This document shows, piece after piece, positions 5,699 to 6,207 of a DNA stretch of 6,207 nt. This stretch comes from Acidobacteriaceae bacterium (GTDB taxonomy: Bacteria > Acidobacteriota > Terriglobia > Terriglobales > Acidobacteriaceae): positions 1 through 6,207 of the forward strand of contig JAOAPG010000122.1 of NCBI GenBank assembly GCA_025462785.1. Direction: 5' to 3'. The notes beneath the pieces are model-generated. The model made no database searches. It had not been told where the DNA came from and worked only from the letters and a program-made list of their open reading frames with translations. Made by a program: the position numbers and the translations under genes. Position 1 is the first letter of the stretch; each line of letters starts with the position of its first letter.

Positions 5699-6121
5699 CT
5701 AGATACGCGTCTCCGCGCCGCCTGCATATTCGAACGAATTCATCATCGTCTCTTCCAAACGTACTTTTTCCAGATGAGCAAACTTGAAGCCGCGCTGCAC
5801 AATCTCGTAAAGCACTATGCATAGATGCTCGGTGGTCGGGACATTTTTGGCGAATTCGGGCAGCGTATTCAAATTCTGTACGTCGAAATGTTCAAGGACT
5901 TCGCGCTTCACAAAGCCATCCAAATCGACGAGATTACAGATCATCCCCGTTTGTTCATCTACCTGTCCGCTTACCGTAACTTCAAGCGCATAATTGTGCC
6001 CGTGTCCGTAAGGATTGTTGCACTTCCCGTAAGTTGCTAGATTCTCCTCCATCGACATTGTTTCACTGTGCAAGCGATGCGAAGCCGAAAACATGTATCT
6101 CCGCGTCAAGTACGCTTTCAT
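5699..6121 (-). CDS. 6-pyruvoyl-tetrahydropterin synthase (PTPS/QueD) family protein
   Basis: A 140-residue protein of the COG0720 family, which converts dihydroneopterin triphosphate (the FolE product) to 6-pyruvoyl- or 6-carboxy-tetrahydropterin. The zinc ligands are present: His15 in FSASHRL, and His40 and His42 in the motif GKCNNPYGHGHNY (32-44). The catalytic Cys is Cys34. The Cys-x5-HGH spacing matches mammalian-type PTPS rather than QueD, which has Cys-x3-HGH. TGMICNLVDLDGFV (58-71), NVPTTEHL (93-100) and the glutamate of LEETMMNSFEY (122-132) also follow the mammalian pattern. One key residue is changed: the Asp-His pair of the catalytic triad reads Asp80-Val81 in HFDVQNLN. The start overlaps the stop of the preceding PTPS-like gene in ATGA, and GGAG four bases upstream serves as ribosome-binding site. 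Family membership is certain; the exact product is not, and reduced or altered activity is possible. Confidence 0.93.
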   Translation of the reverse strand: MKAYLTRRYMFSASHRLHSETMSMEENLATYGKCNNPYGHGHNYALEVTVSGQVDEQTGMICNLVDLDGFVKREVLEHFDVQNLNTLPEFAKNVPTTEHLCIVLYEIVQRGFKFAHLEKVRLEETMMNSFEYAGGAETRI

Positions 6122-6207
6122 GCTTCTCCGTAGAAATCGACAAAAAGATCAGGAGTCTCGTAGATCCGAACGCGGTGCAACGTGGCTTCCTGCAGTTTAG
6201 GCAACAG
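6118..6207 (-). CDS. Second PTPS-family protein, C-terminal 29 residues only
   Basis: The minus strand is open from the right edge to a TGA at 6120-6118 and ends in LHRVRIYETPDLFVDFYGEA. This matches the final strand region of PTPS/QueD proteins, where a conserved Glu-Thr (the pterin-binding glutamate) follows a Val-x-(V/I/L)-x pattern, as in VKVYET of human PTPS as I recall it. The next gene in the operon shows the equivalent segment VRLEET. The stop overlaps that gene's ATG by four bases (ATGA), typical of co-translated genes. This tail has the canonical Tyr-Glu-Thr, whereas its neighbour has Glu-Glu-Thr, so the two are diverged paralogues. The catalytic part lies outside the window. Confidence 0.75.
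   Translation of the reverse strand: MLPKLQEATLHRVRIYETPDLFVDFYGEA

Overview
The window looks like chromosomal DNA of a Gram-negative-type bacterium, most likely an acidobacterium. This is inferred from the gene families, especially the 199-residue protein whose conserved core I recall mainly from Acidobacteriota, and from the signal-peptide-bearing exported proteins. No database search was possible. Codon use and base composition look even across the window. I see no mobile element, CRISPR array, tRNA or rRNA.

Layout from left to right. A CHAD-domain protein (polyphosphate-binding family) lies on the minus strand and runs off the left edge. Divergent to it on the plus strand is a translationally coupled pair: a TSUP-family (TauE/SafE-type) membrane transporter and a small DUF1634 membrane protein. 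Next, also on the plus strand, come three genes that appear to be separate transcription units: a 199-residue conserved protein of unknown function with an atypical N-terminus, a 453-residue exported protein built around a duplicated beta-rich module, and a small exported Spy/CpxP-like protein with LTxxQ-type motifs. The Spy/CpxP-like gene has a strong Shine-Dalgarno that fixes its start. Its upstream region holds three GTAAA repeats on the opposite strand at about one helical turn, a pattern like the CpxR box, followed by an inverted repeat.

A long GC-rich hairpin follows the Spy-like gene. Converging on it from the right is a minus-strand pterin operon, transcribed right to left: the C-terminal end of one 6-pyruvoyl-tetrahydropterin synthase (PTPS) family protein, a second complete PTPS-family protein overlapping it by four bases, and folE (GTP cyclohydrolase I). 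FolE makes 7,8-dihydroneopterin triphosphate from GTP, which is the substrate of PTPS enzymes. The operon therefore contains consecutive steps of a biopterin-like or carboxy-tetrahydropterin pathway with a doubled second step. The complete PTPS copy has Val where the catalytic His of the family is expected.

The points most worth a second look are the tandem PTPS pair with the altered active site and the CpxR-like operator in front of the Spy/CpxP-like gene.
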